A stretch of 52,214 nt of DNA, taken from NCBI RefSeq assembly GCF_003206135.1, contig NZ_PZJT01000016.1, positions 1 to 52,214 on the forward strand, read 5' to 3'. The notes beneath the pieces were generated by a model, which worked only from the letters and a program-made list of their open reading frames with translations, was not told the DNA's origin and searched no databases. Made by a program: the position numbers and the translations under genes. Shown here in pieces: positions 7,571 through 15,893 of this stretch; position 1 is the stretch's first letter; each line of letters opens with the position of its first letter. The stretch comes from Salinicola salarius. Its GTDB lineage: Bacteria > Pseudomonadota > Gammaproteobacteria > Pseudomonadales > Halomonadaceae.

Positions 7571-9397
7571 ATCGATACCCCATCGCGCTTCGACGCCAAG
7601 CACTTCCTGAAGTCGGTCTCGGAGTCTCCGGGCGTGTACCGCATGCTCGACGAGCAGGCCAACGTGCTCTATGTCGGCAAGGCCAAGCGACTCAAGCCAC
7701 GACTGGCCAGCTACTTCCGTGGCGCGTTGAACGCCAAGACCCAGGCGCTGGTCGCGCGGATCCAGGACATCCAGGTCACGATTACCCGGAGCGAAACCGA
7801 GGCGCTGCTGCTCGAGCAGACCCTGATCAAGGAGTTGCGCCCTCCTTACAACATTCTGCTTCGAGACGACAAGTCGTATCCCTACGTCTTCGTCACCGAT
7901 CGGCACCCCTACCCCGCGCTCGAGTTCAAGCGCGTTCGGCAGAAGCGACGCGACGGCCGTTACCTGGGCCCCTATCCCAGCTCCACCGCGGTACGCGAGA
8001 GCCTTTCGCTGATGCAGAAGATCTTTCGTATCCGCAACTGCGAAGACAGCGTGTTCGCCCATCGTCAGCGCCCCTGCCTGCAGTATCAGATCAAGCGCTG
8101 CAGCGCGCCCTGCGTCGACAACATCAGCGAAGCCGACTACCGCCAGGATGTCGAGCACGCCGTGATGTGTCTCGAAGGGCGCAGCGAGCAGGTCACGCAG
8201 CAGTTGACCGCCAGCATGGAGCGCGCGAGCGATTCCCTCGATTTCGAGGAAGCTGCCCGGCTGCGGGATCAGATACAGCAGCTGCGACGGCTGCAGGAGA
8301 AGCAGTACGTCGACAATACCGATGGCGATGCCGATGTCTTTGCCCTGGCGGAGCAACCGGGCGGGCTGTGCGTCAGCGTGCTGGCCATTCGTCAGGGACG
8401 CATGCTGGGCGCGCGGCACTATCAGCCCGACAACGGCCTGGATCTTGGCGCCAGCGAACTGCTCAGCGAGTTCGTCAGCCAGTTCTACCTCGGCCAGTCC
8501 AAGGAGATCCCGCTCGAGATCATCGCCTCGCATCCACTGATGGACAGCGAACTCCTCCAGTCGGCGCTGAGCGAGCATGCCGGTCGCCGGGTCCGGGTGA
8601 CCTCGCAAGTCCGTGGCCATCGTGCCCAGTGGCGTCGGCTGGCGATCACCAACGCCGAGCAGCATCTGGCCACCCAGCTCGCCAACCGCAGCCAGTTGGG
8701 CAAGCGCTTCGAATCTCTGCGAGAAGCCTTGGACATGCCGACAGCGCCCGCACGGCTGGAGTGTTTCGATATCAGCCACAGTCATGGCGAGGCGACAGTG
8801 GCCTCCTGCGTCGTGTTCGACCAGAACGGCCCGGCCAAGTCCGACTATCGGCGTTTCAATATCGAGGGCGTGGCCGCCGGTGACGATTACGCGGCCATGC
8901 GACAGGCCCTGACCCGCCGTTTCAAACGACTGCAGAAAGGCGAAGGCAAACTGCCTGATATCCTGATCGTCGACGGCGGCAAGGGCCAGTTGAACATGGC
9001 GCGGGAAGTGCTGGTCGAGCTGGAAGTCGTCGGCGTTGCGCTGATCGGCGTCGCCAAGGGCACGACACGCAAGGCCGGCCTGGAAACGCTGTTCATCGAA
9101 ACCGTGGACCGCACGCTGAATCTCGACACCAGCTCGCCGGCACTACATCTGATCCAGCATATACGCGACGAAGCCCACCGCTTCGCGATCACCGGCCACC
9201 GTCAGCGCCGCGACAAGCAGCGTCGAACGTCTTCGCTGCAGGATATTCCCGGTATCGGGCCGAAACGCCGTCGAGAACTGTTACGCTTCTTCGGCGGTCT
9301 GCAGGGCGTGCGCAAGGCAACCAGAGACGATCTTTCGCGCGTTCCCGGGATCAATGAACAGATGGCGGCTACCATTCACCAGGCGCTCCATGGATGA
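7556..9397 (+). CDS. uvrC: UvrABC excinuclease subunit C
   Basis: UvrC makes the dual incisions in nucleotide excision repair. The 613-residue protein is of normal length and contains an N-terminal GIY-YIG nuclease domain (SPGVYRMLDEQANVLYVGKA), a UVR motif near residues 205–240 that contacts UvrB, a C-terminal RNase-H-like endonuclease domain (CFDISHSHGE) and terminal helix-hairpin-helix motifs (IPGIGPKRRRELLRFFG). It follows gacA by 79 bp and precedes pgsA, the conserved arrangement. Its start region has an unusual promoter and hairpin set described separately. Confidence 0.98.
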   Translation: MSESSIDTPSRFDAKHFLKSVSESPGVYRMLDEQANVLYVGKAKRLKPRLASYFRGALNAKTQALVARIQDIQVTITRSETEALLLEQTLIKELRPPYNILLRDDKSYPYVFVTDRHPYPALEFKRVRQKRRDGRYLGPYPSSTAVRESLSLMQKIFRIRNCEDSVFAHRQRPCLQYQIKRCSAPCVDNISEADYRQDVEHAVMCLEGRSEQVTQQLTASMERASDSLDFEEAARLRDQIQQLRRLQEKQYVDNTDGDADVFALAEQPGGLCVSVLAIRQGRMLGARHYQPDNGLDLGASELLSEFVSQFYLGQSKEIPLEIIASHPLMDSELLQSALSEHAGRRVRVTSQVRGHRAQWRRLAITNAEQHLATQLANRSQLGKRFESLREALDMPTAPARLECFDISHSHGEATVASCVVFDQNGPAKSDYRRFNIEGVAAGDDYAAMRQALTRRFKRLQKGEGKLPDILIVDGGKGQLNMAREVLVELEVVGVALIGVAKGTTRKAGLETLFIETVDRTLNLDTSSPALHLIQHIRDEAHRFAITGHRQRRDKQRRTSSLQDIPGIGPKRRRELLRFFGGLQGVRKATRDDLSRVPGINEQMAATIHQALHG

Positions 9398-9458
9398 GCG
9401 CAAGCAGCAGGCGTAAAATGCCCGATTCCCAACCCCCAGTAAGGACGCTAGCGGCACG

Positions 9459-10007
9459 ATGAACATACCCAACATGCTCACTCTGGCAAGAATCGTGTTC
9501 ATCCCGCTCATGGTGGTGCTGTTCTATCTCCCCTATGCCTGGAGTCTTCCGCTGACCGCAGCGCTTTTCGGGCTGGCCGCGATCACCGATTGGCTGGATG
9601 GCTACCTGGCCAGACGCTGGAATCAGAGCACCCCCTTCGGCGCCTTTCTCGATCCCGTGGCGGACAAGGTCATGGTCGCCGTTGCCCTGGCACTATTGAT
9701 AGAGCGCTACGAGGCGATCTGGCTGACGCTTCCCGCCCTGGTCATCATCGGTCGCGAGATCGTGATCTCCGCGCTGCGCGAATGGATGGCGGAGATAGGC
9801 CAGCGCAAGCGCGTCGCCGTCTCCTGGATCGGCAAGTCCAAGACGACGCTGCAGATGATTTCCCTGCTGCTGCTGCTGGGCTTTCCTCCCGGTTCTCCGA
9901 TCGCCCATCTCGCCATCGTTCTGCTCTACGCCGCGGCCGGCCTGACACTGTGGTCGATGATCCAGTACCTCAAGGCGGCCTGGCCGGAATTGACTCGCTC
10001 GCTGTGA
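9459..10007 (+). CDS. pgsA: CDP-diacylglycerol–glycerol-3-phosphate 3-phosphatidyltransferase
   Basis: PgsA makes phosphatidylglycerol phosphate from CDP-diacylglycerol and glycerol-3-phosphate at the inner membrane. The 182-residue protein has several membrane helices and the CDP-alcohol phosphotransferase motif [13 protein letters not shown] followed by the G-x3-D-x3-D residues ([10 protein letters not shown]). It lies downstream of uvrC and upstream of the tRNA cluster as in many gammaproteobacteria. The best AAGGA is rather far (about 13 bases) from the ATG. Confidence 0.96.
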   Translation: MNIPNMLTLARIVFIPLMVVLFYLPYAWSLPLTAALFGLAAITDWLDGYLARRWNQSTPFGAFLDPVADKVMVAVALALLIERYEAIWLTLPALVIIGREIVISALREWMAEIGQRKRVAVSWIGKSKTTLQMISLLLLLGFPPGSPIAHLAIVLLYAAAGLTLWSMIQYLKAAWPELTRSL

Positions 10008-10027
10008 CTAAAAATTGCCATAAGCGT

Positions 10028-10055
10028 TTGACACTTACGAAGTTATCCTTATAAT
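10028..10055 (+). promoter_or_regulatory. Consensus sigma-70 promoter of the tRNA-Gly-Cys-Leu cluster
   Basis: A perfect TTGACA and a perfect TATAAT are separated by 16 bp and end 15 bp before tRNA-Gly, as expected for a strong stable-RNA promoter. GC-rich GCGAC follows the -10, similar to a stringent discriminator. Confidence 0.9.
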
Positions 10056-10070
10056 GCGACGGCGTGTTCA

Positions 10071-10145
10071 GCGGGAATAGCTCAGTGGTAGAGCATCGCC
10101 TTGCCAAGGCGAGGGTCGGGAGTTCGAATCTCCTTTCCCGCTCCA
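10071..10145 (+). tRNA. tRNA-Gly(GCC)
   Basis: Cloverleaf with acceptor GCGGGAA/TTCCCGC, anticodon loop TTGCCAA giving GCC, T-loop TTCGAAT and encoded CCA. It is the first of three tRNAs behind a consensus promoter. Confidence 0.97.
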
Positions 10146-10228
10146 ACACGATTTTCGATCCTACTGAATTGACGCAGGTTTTACTGGCCAGACCAGTTCG
10201 AGCGGCAGTCCTTGGTAAATCGATGAAA

Positions 10229-10302
10229 GGCTGGATGGCAGAGTGGTTATGCAGCGGACTGCAACTCCGTGTACGCCGGTTCGATTCCGACTCCAGCCTC
10301 CA
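10229..10302 (+). tRNA. tRNA-Cys(GCA)
   Basis: Cloverleaf with acceptor GGCTGGA/TCCAGCC, anticodon loop CTGCAAC giving GCA, T-loop TTCGATT and encoded CCA. It is the second gene of the Gly-Cys-Leu cluster. Confidence 0.96.
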
Positions 10303-10401
10303 CTTCTTCTCAGCATCGAATCTGCGTGATTCGGTCGCTTCCTTGGTCACCGGCGCCTTGCCTTTCAAAAGGTTACCGGATAGTTTGACCGGATGTCGTT
10401 G

Positions 10402-10488
10402 GCCCGGATGGCGAAATTGGTAGACGCAAGGGACTTAAAATCCCTCGACCGTTAGGTCGTGTCGGTTCAAGTCCGACTCCGGGCACCA
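10402..10488 (+). tRNA. tRNA-Leu(TAA)
   Basis: Class II tRNA with acceptor GCCCGGA/TCCGGGC, anticodon loop CTTAAAA giving TAA, a long variable arm (CGACCGTTAGGTCG), T-loop TTCAAGT and encoded CCA. It ends the tRNA cluster. Confidence 0.96.
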
Positions 10489-10686
10489 TTTTCCTGATCA
10501 ATTGGCATTTCCGTTCCCGAATCGATCGTCTTCTCAGGCCGAATACCGGCTGTATGATAATTCTCTTCCGTCTTTCCGGAATGACACGTTCTCCAGGCAA
10601 TATCGCGGTCCGGCATGACGAGAAGCCGCGGTAAAAAATCGATTCTTGAAGTCAATCAGTGAAATGTCCGATGTTGAATCGGCGGG

Positions 10687-10736
10687 AAAAAGCGACCCGA
10701 TCGCACACAAGGATGGTTGCCATGTGCGCCGGGTCG
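10687..10736 (-). terminator. Orphan intrinsic-terminator-like hairpin on the minus strand upstream of dusA
   Basis: CGACCCG…CGGGTCG and, inside it, CGCACA…TGTGCG form a long two-part stem; on the minus strand it is followed by TTTTT. No minus-strand gene lies just before it. The 525-bp gap between tRNA-Leu and dusA (10489–11013) otherwise shows no gene I can support. Confidence 0.45.
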
Positions 10737-11013
10737 AAGCAGTCGCAGGGAAGCGACACAAAGTGATAGGCGAATTCGGCCAAAGACGCCGAACACATAC
10801 CCGGCTACTGGCGCTCATGCGCGCATCAGGCCGTTGGACGAATACTCTATCGGCAGACAACCAGGCGACTTTAGCCCGCCCCTTGCATTCGTCTCGAGTC
10901 ATGCGACCTGCTCGAAAATATGCGACACTCTCGCGCCCTGTGGCCCGCCGAATCAGTCATCCCGCTATTCGGATCCCGCTGCCAAGACATCCTGCCAACT
11001 CGATCTCGATGCC

Positions 11014-12039
11014 ATGACCGACCTTCAAACCAATACCACAGCGCCACAGCTCGACCGCACCTTTTCCGTGGCCCCGATGATGGAATGGACGACCCGCGAT
11101 TACCGCGCGCTGGCGCGATGTCTCACGCGGCGTGCGCTGCTGTATACGGAAATGGTGACCACGGGCGCGATCCTGCACGGCTCGCCGCGAGAGCGTTTTC
11201 TGGGTTACAGCGCCGTCGAACATCCGCTGGCGCTGCAATTGGGGGGCAGCGATCCCGGGGAATTGACCGAATGCGCGGCCATCGCCGAGGCGTGGGGCTA
11301 CGACGAGGTCAACCTGAACGTGGGCTGCCCCAGCGATCGGGTCCAGAACAACCTGATCGGCGCCTGCCTGATGGGTTATCCCGACAAGGTTGCCGATGCC
11401 GTGGCGGCGATGCGTGGCGCGGTATCGATCCCGGTCACGGTGAAGTGCCGTATCGGCATCGACGACCAGGACGAGGATGCCGATCTCGAGCGCTTCATCG
11501 AGCGGGTGGCAGCCGCCGGCTGCGATACCTTCATCGTGCATGCCCGCAAGGCCTGGCTGCAGGGGCTCTCTCCCAAGGAGAACCGGGACGTGCCGCCGCT
11601 GAACTACGAACGGATCTATCGTCTCAAGGCCGCCCATCCCGAGCTGCATATTGGCATCAACGGCGGTATCAAGACACTGGAGGCGTGCCGGGCGCACCTG
11701 GAGGCCGGCGTGGACAGCGTGATGGTCGGTCGTGAGGCGTATCAGAATCCCTGGCTGCTGGCCGAGGTCGATAGCCAGCTCTATGGTCAGACGCCGCCGG
11801 CATCCAGCCGCCACGACGTGGCGCGCGCCTTCCGTCCCTACGTGATCGAGCGACTCGCCGAGGGCGCCAAGCTCAACCACGTGACCCGACATCTACTGGG
11901 ACTGTTCCAGGGATGCGCGGGCGGAAGACGCTTCCGTCGTCATCTATCGGAGCATGCCCATCGGGAAGGCGCCGGCATCAGCATCTACGACGATGCCGTT
12001 GGCCTGGTGGACGAAAGCCAGCTGGCACAGACGGCCTGA
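11014..12039 (+). CDS. dusA: tRNA-dihydrouridine(20/20a) synthase DusA
   Basis: DusA is an FMN enzyme that reduces U20/U20a in the tRNA D-loop. The 341-residue protein shows the FSVAPMMEWTTRDYR start, EMVTTGAI, the catalytic Cys105 in NLNVGCPSDRVQ, HARKAWLQGLSPKENR and INGGIK, all as in E. coli DusA. I start it at this ATG because it aligns with the family; a longer frame adds 99 unlikely residues. The ribosome-binding site is weak. It sits just after three tRNA genes. Its 5' end, a frequent phage integration site, is intact. Confidence 0.95.
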   Translation: MTDLQTNTTAPQLDRTFSVAPMMEWTTRDYRALARCLTRRALLYTEMVTTGAILHGSPRERFLGYSAVEHPLALQLGGSDPGELTECAAIAEAWGYDEVNLNVGCPSDRVQNNLIGACLMGYPDKVADAVAAMRGAVSIPVTVKCRIGIDDQDEDADLERFIERVAAAGCDTFIVHARKAWLQGLSPKENRDVPPLNYERIYRLKAAHPELHIGINGGIKTLEACRAHLEAGVDSVMVGREAYQNPWLLAEVDSQLYGQTPPASSRHDVARAFRPYVIERLAEGAKLNHVTRHLLGLFQGCAGGRRFRRHLSEHAHREGAGISIYDDAVGLVDESQLAQTA

Positions 12040-12049
12040 CTGCCGCAGG

Positions 12050-12075
12050 AAAACGGCCCGTAAGCAACGGGCCGT
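12050..12075 (-). terminator. Terminator between dusA and the aspartoacylase-family gene
   Basis: A 9-bp perfect stem (ACGGCCCGT / ACGGGCCGT) with loop AAGCA is followed on the minus strand by TTTTCC. Part of it is a 14-bp direct duplication (CCGTAAGCAACGGG, then CCGTAAGCAATGGG). It best serves the minus-strand gene but may end both convergent transcripts. Confidence 0.7.
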
Positions 12076-12125
12076 AAGCAATGGGCCAAAGACCGGTGAC
12101 CGCTCGCCGACTGTTGAATATCAAC

Positions 12126-13148
12126 CTAGAAGCCGGTCGTCTCGTAGCGCGACTGGAAGTCCTCCACCGCGTTCTCGACGTCGTCGATTTCCTGGTAGCG
12201 GGCAACGTGAAGCAACGCCTCGCCTTCGTTGACCAGCGGCAGGTTGCTCATCCCGATGACGATACCATCGGCACTCGCGACGATCGGCGCTTCATCGTTG
12301 CCGAACGGATCAGCGACCACCCCCAGCACCTGCTGCTTGGCGACCCGCGCGCCCAGCCTCACGCGCGGTCGGAAAATGCCATCGATCGGCGCCCGCGCCC
12401 AGCTGGAACCGTTGGCGATCTCGGCCGCCGGCGGCGCCCGTCGCCGGCTATCCGCCGGCAGCATGCCGATCAGCCGCATGACACGCCGAATCCCTCTGAC
12501 GCCGGGCGCTATCGCCCACTCGTCGAATCTCAGCGCCTCGCCGGCCTCGTAGGTCAGCACCGGCACGCCGCGATTCTGGGCATATTCGCGCAGACTCCCC
12601 TCGCGCAGCTCGGCATTCAGGATCACCGGCACCCCGAACGCCTCGGCCATGGCCTGGGTTTCCCGATTCTGGCGCAGTTGGGATCGGATCTGCGGCAGGT
12701 TGGTACGGTGAATGGCCCCGGTATGCAGGTCGATGATATGCGTGGCCCGATCGACCATCTCCTCGCGCAACAGCGCCGCGATTCGTGAACCCAACGACCC
12801 GTTCTCGCTTCCCGGGAAGCAGCGATTGAGATCGCGCCGATCCGGCAGGTAGCGCGACTGCTGCACGAAGCCGAAGACGTTGACGACCGGAACGGCGATC
12901 AATGTTCCCCGCAGTCTCGACAGGTTCGGCAACTTCAACAGTCGGCGGACGATCTCGACACCATTGAGCTCGTCGCCATGAATCGCACTGCAAACCAGCA
13001 GCACCGGCCCGGGCTGGCGCCCGTGAACCACTTCGACCGGAATATGCATCGGAGCGTGCGTATAGAGCTTGGCGACCGGTACATCGATCTGGCGACGCGT
13101 GCCGGGCTCGATTCGTTCGCCCGCAAGCGTGAAAGCTTCCTGCGCCAT
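12126..13148 (-). CDS. Succinylglutamate desuccinylase/aspartoacylase-family zinc hydrolase
   Basis: The 340-residue protein belongs to the AstE/AspA branch of M14-like zinc carboxypeptidases. Visible zinc-site motifs are SAIHGDELNG (His and Glu ligands) and IDLHTGAIH (third His), with RDLNRCFPG for substrate carboxylate binding. The C-terminal 90 residues look like a beta-rich biotinyl-lipoyl-like fold (GIFRPRVRLGARVAKQQVLG), common in this branch. The substrate is unknown; amide-linked acyl amino acids are typical. It lies 172 bp downstream of the CDP-alcohol phosphatidyltransferase on the same strand and may be cotranscribed with it. Confidence 0.88.
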   Translation of the reverse strand: MAQEAFTLAGERIEPGTRRQIDVPVAKLYTHAPMHIPVEVVHGRQPGPVLLVCSAIHGDELNGVEIVRRLLKLPNLSRLRGTLIAVPVVNVFGFVQQSRYLPDRRDLNRCFPGSENGSLGSRIAALLREEMVDRATHIIDLHTGAIHRTNLPQIRSQLRQNRETQAMAEAFGVPVILNAELREGSLREYAQNRGVPVLTYEAGEALRFDEWAIAPGVRGIRRVMRLIGMLPADSRRRAPPAAEIANGSSWARAPIDGIFRPRVRLGARVAKQQVLGVVADPFGNDEAPIVASADGIVIGMSNLPLVNEGEALLHVARYQEIDDVENAVEDFQSRYETTGF

Positions 13149-13320
13149 GACAACCCTTGGTAATTGAAGATCTTATGATCGTAAAGCCATCGCGCGATCA
13201 AGGCGAGTCATGTTACTGCCCGGCTTCCCGCTCGATAGGCGCGGTGCCTCCTCCTCTCCTCGCTCCGAAAGCATTCGAAAGCGGATCATGGATGCGCGAG
13301 ACACCGGCAACGACGCAGCG

Positions 13321-14109
13321 TCAGAATTCGGCATCGTCGACCGGGCGGTGCCGCCAGAGCCAGATGATGTCGCGGCCGAAGGAGAGCAGCAGCAGCAGCG
13401 CCGCCAGAAGCGCAAAATCGGTGGCCCACGCCGGCTCGACGAAAGGCAGCAGACAGACCATCAACGTCGCCACCTGCCATACGCAAATCGTCTTGCGAAA
13501 GTAGCTCTCGGGCAGCGCCCGATTGAGCCAGGGCGAGTACATTCCGGCGATCACGAACGCGTAGCGAGCCAGGCCGATGACCAGCACCCACGGGCCGACC
13601 TTCTCCAGCGCGATCAGCGCCGTACACAGCACGACGATGAAGAAGGCATCCAGCTCCATGTCGAAACGGGCACCGAAAGCGCTCGACGAACCGGTGCGGC
13701 GCGCCACCCAGCCATCGATACCGTCGAGCGACAGCGCCAGCAAACAGAGCGAAGCGATACCTTCGGCGTGGCGCTGGATGAAATCCGGATAGACCACCAC
13801 GCCAGCGATGACCGCGATCAACGCGGCGCGCAGCAACGTGATGCGATTGGCCCAACCCAGGCCATGACGGGCGGCGGGCCAGACCCACAGCACGGCCGTC
13901 GCGATCGCCAAATAAACGCCACCGGCGGTGAACCGTAGGCCCGACGGGGCGGAAAACGCCCACTGCACCCACTCGACCAGCAACGCCACCAGGGCCAGAC
14001 CGGCCGCCAACTCCACCCAGCCCCGCACGGACCGAAATCGCCGTGAAGGCGGTGCTACCCGCATGCGTGCCGATGAATGTCGCATCGTCGGTCTCTCCCT
14101 GGTTGCCAT
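13321..14109 (-). CDS. CDP-alcohol phosphatidyltransferase family membrane protein
   Basis: This 262-residue membrane protein transfers a phosphatidyl or similar group from a CDP-linked donor to an alcohol. The signature D-x2-DG-x2-AR-x8-G-x3-D-x3-D is complete (SLDGIDGWVARR, then FGARFDMELD). About six to seven membrane helices are visible. I start at an ATG with GGAGAGGG six bases upstream; a second ATG 24 bp downstream, also with a good site, is possible. It is not PgsA, which is encoded elsewhere in the window. It is transcribed divergently from the pteridine-like cluster and shares its promoter region, which suggests a lipid substrate or product in that pathway (inference). Confidence 0.88.
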   Translation of the reverse strand: MATRERPTMRHSSARMRVAPPSRRFRSVRGWVELAAGLALVALLVEWVQWAFSAPSGLRFTAGGVYLAIATAVLWVWPAARHGLGWANRITLLRAALIAVIAGVVVYPDFIQRHAEGIASLCLLALSLDGIDGWVARRTGSSSAFGARFDMELDAFFIVVLCTALIALEKVGPWVLVIGLARYAFVIAGMYSPWLNRALPESYFRKTICVWQVATLMVCLLPFVEPAWATDFALLAALLLLLSFGRDIIWLWRHRPVDDAEF

Positions 14110-14342
14110 GATCGCCCTCTCCCACGCCGCCTCATTGTGTCCAAGGCGTTGGTGGTCAGGCATCGTTACGCACCTCGTACAAGTCTGGATGCACTTTGAT
14201 CGATTTGCGAGAAGCGACTTCCTGGCCGCTTCATTACCGGAAGCGGACGGCACCCTATCCCGCCCAGCATCATTCCGCCAAGCCTTCGATAGAAAGCGGA
14301 TATCCAACCCGGGTTCGATGACTCTTGCTTGCCGCCCTTTTA

Positions 14343-14361
14343 TTGTACAAGTATTGTACAA
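14343..14361. promoter_or_regulatory. Two 11-bp direct repeats of TTGTACAA, candidate MerR/CarH-LitR operator
   Basis: TTGTACAA occurs at 14343–14350 and 14354–14361, so the copies are spaced exactly 11 bp (one helical turn), and the flanking bases TA and AG/AT repeat as well. The repeats lie in the 338-bp divergent gap between the CDP-alcohol transferase and the MDR dehydrogenase (14110–14447). Each copy fits the core nTnnACAn that I recall for CarH. Nothing else stands out in the gap except the AAGGAG of the dehydrogenase gene. Confidence 0.5.
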
Positions 14362-14447
14362 TGCTAAATCGTCATACTCTGCCATACTGCCATTCAGAGC
14401 GACAGCAAGCCGGACATCCAGATCTGTATCAAGGAGCGGATATCTCA

Positions 14448-15419
14448 ATGACGACGCCTTACGCCCATGCTTTCTGGTCGCTCGGCGACGGCACCGGCGA
14501 AATTCGCCAGGCCGAGCTGAGTGTCAGCGGCGATCTGATGATAAGGACCTGCTACTCGGCCATCAGCCGTGGCAGCGAAACCCTGGTCTTCAAGGGCCAG
14601 GTGCCGGTCAGCGAATACCAGCGAATGCGCGCGCCGTTCCAGAGCGGCGAGTTTCCGGGGCCGGTCAAATACGGCTACTCCAACGTCGGCGTCGTCGAGC
14701 AGGGAGCCCACGACTGGCACGGCCGGTACGTCTATTGCCTGCATCCACACCAGACCCACTACCGCGTCGGGGCCGACGATGTCGTTCCGCTGCCGCCGGA
14801 CGTGCCTCCGCAACGCGCGATCCTCGGCGCCAACATGGAGACGGCGCTCAACGCCCTGTGGGATGCCGCCCCGGGAATCGGCGACCGAATCAGCGTCGTC
14901 GGCGCTGGCGTGGTCGGCGCCCTGGTGGCCTGGCTCTGCGCGCGCCTGCCCGGTGCCCACGTCCAGTTGATCGATATCGACGAGCGCAAGCGCTTCCTGG
15001 GAGAGGCGCTGAGCGTCGACTTTCATACCCCGGAAACGGCCGCTGCCGAGCAGGACCTGGTCATCCACGCCAGCGCCTCGGATGGCGGCCTGCAGACCGC
15101 CCTTTCGCTGGCCGGGTTCGAGGCGACCGTGCTCGAAATGAGCTGGTACGGCAGTCGCGAAGTGAACCTGCCGCTCGGCGAGGCGTTTCACGCGCGCCGC
15201 CTGACGCTGCGGTCGAGCCAGGTCGGCAGCGTCTCCCCGGGGCATCGCCCGCGCTGGGATCACAAGCGGCGGCTCTCGCTCGCGCTGTCGCTGCTCAACC
15301 ACGACTGCCTGGACGTGCTGATCAGCGGCGAAAGCCACTTCCGGGATCTGCCCGAGACATTGAAACGGCTGAGCCAGTCGGATGACGATACGCTCTGTCA
15401 GCGCATCCGCTACGGCTGA
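14448..15419 (+). CDS. BchC-like medium-chain dehydrogenase lacking zinc ligands
   Basis: The 323-residue protein has the MDR fold with an N-terminal GroES-like part and a Rossmann domain (VVGAGVVGALVAWL, near residue 148; acidic strand end LIDID). The motif CYSAISRGSETLVFKG and the stretch PGPVKYGYSNVG are those of the BchC-like branch. The catalytic zinc Cys of classic alcohol dehydrogenases appears replaced by Ser40 and no structural four-Cys loop is present, so it should be a zinc-free reductase or dehydrogenase. The start ATG has AAGGAG 11 bases upstream. It opens a tight operon with the PTPS-like, glycosyltransferase, methyltransferase and UPF0104 genes. Substrate unknown. Confidence 0.82.
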   Translation: MTTPYAHAFWSLGDGTGEIRQAELSVSGDLMIRTCYSAISRGSETLVFKGQVPVSEYQRMRAPFQSGEFPGPVKYGYSNVGVVEQGAHDWHGRYVYCLHPHQTHYRVGADDVVPLPPDVPPQRAILGANMETALNALWDAAPGIGDRISVVGAGVVGALVAWLCARLPGAHVQLIDIDERKRFLGEALSVDFHTPETAAAEQDLVIHASASDGGLQTALSLAGFEATVLEMSWYGSREVNLPLGEAFHARRLTLRSSQVGSVSPGHRPRWDHKRRLSLALSLLNHDCLDVLISGESHFRDLPETLKRLSQSDDDTLCQRIRYG

Positions 15420-15494
15420 AGCCGCGTAACCGCCTTGGCACCGGCATCCAAGGACACACGCATCAAAGGACTCATGCCTCAAGGAGCGAAAGGA

Positions 15495-15893
15495 ATGTTC
15501 AGCCTGACCGTCCGCGATCACATGATGATCGCTCACAGCTTCCACAGCGAAACCTTCGGCCCGGCACAGAAGCTGCACGGCGCGACGTACGTGGTCGATG
15601 TCACCTTCAAGCGCCCCGAGCTGGATCATGACGATCTCGTGGTCGACATCGGCCTCGCCAGCGAGACCCTGAAGCGCGTTCTCGGCGAGTTCACGCTGAA
15701 CAATCTCGACGAGATCGAGGAGTTCAAGGGCCGCAATACCACCACCGAATTCATGGCCCGGGTAGTTTTCGACCGCCTGTCCCACGCCATTCGAGAAGGC
15801 GCCCTGGGCGACGGCGGCCGCCACCTCACCGCCATGACCGTCACGCTCCATGAATCCCACATCGCCTGGGCAAGTTACGAAGGGGGCCTATGA
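15495..15893 (+). CDS. Divergent 6-pyruvoyl-tetrahydropterin synthase/QueD-fold protein
   Basis: This 132-residue T-fold protein belongs to the PTPS/QueD superfamily, which acts on dihydroneopterin triphosphate. The ATG is chosen for AAGGAG eight bases upstream; a longer frame from a TTG lacks such a site. His14 (MIAHSF) and His28 (LHGATY) match zinc ligands, but the third ligand of the usual HGH is Ala30. The catalytic Cys of QueD (normally just before LHGH) is absent. The C-terminal catalytic Glu is kept as Glu120 in TLHESH. The reaction is therefore probably not that of QueD or PTPS. Its stop overlaps the glycosyltransferase start (ATGA). Confidence 0.8.
   Translation: MFSLTVRDHMMIAHSFHSETFGPAQKLHGATYVVDVTFKRPELDHDDLVVDIGLASETLKRVLGEFTLNNLDEIEEFKGRNTTTEFMARVVFDRLSHAIREGALGDGGRHLTAMTVTLHESHIAWASYEGGL

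Noticed and set aside
10717..11013. N-terminal extension of dusA
   Set aside because: Family alignment begins at the internal ATG and the extension has no conserved features.
11014..11100. Integration of a mobile element at the dusA 5' end
   Set aside because: dusA is intact and neither an integrase nor a repeated attachment site is visible.
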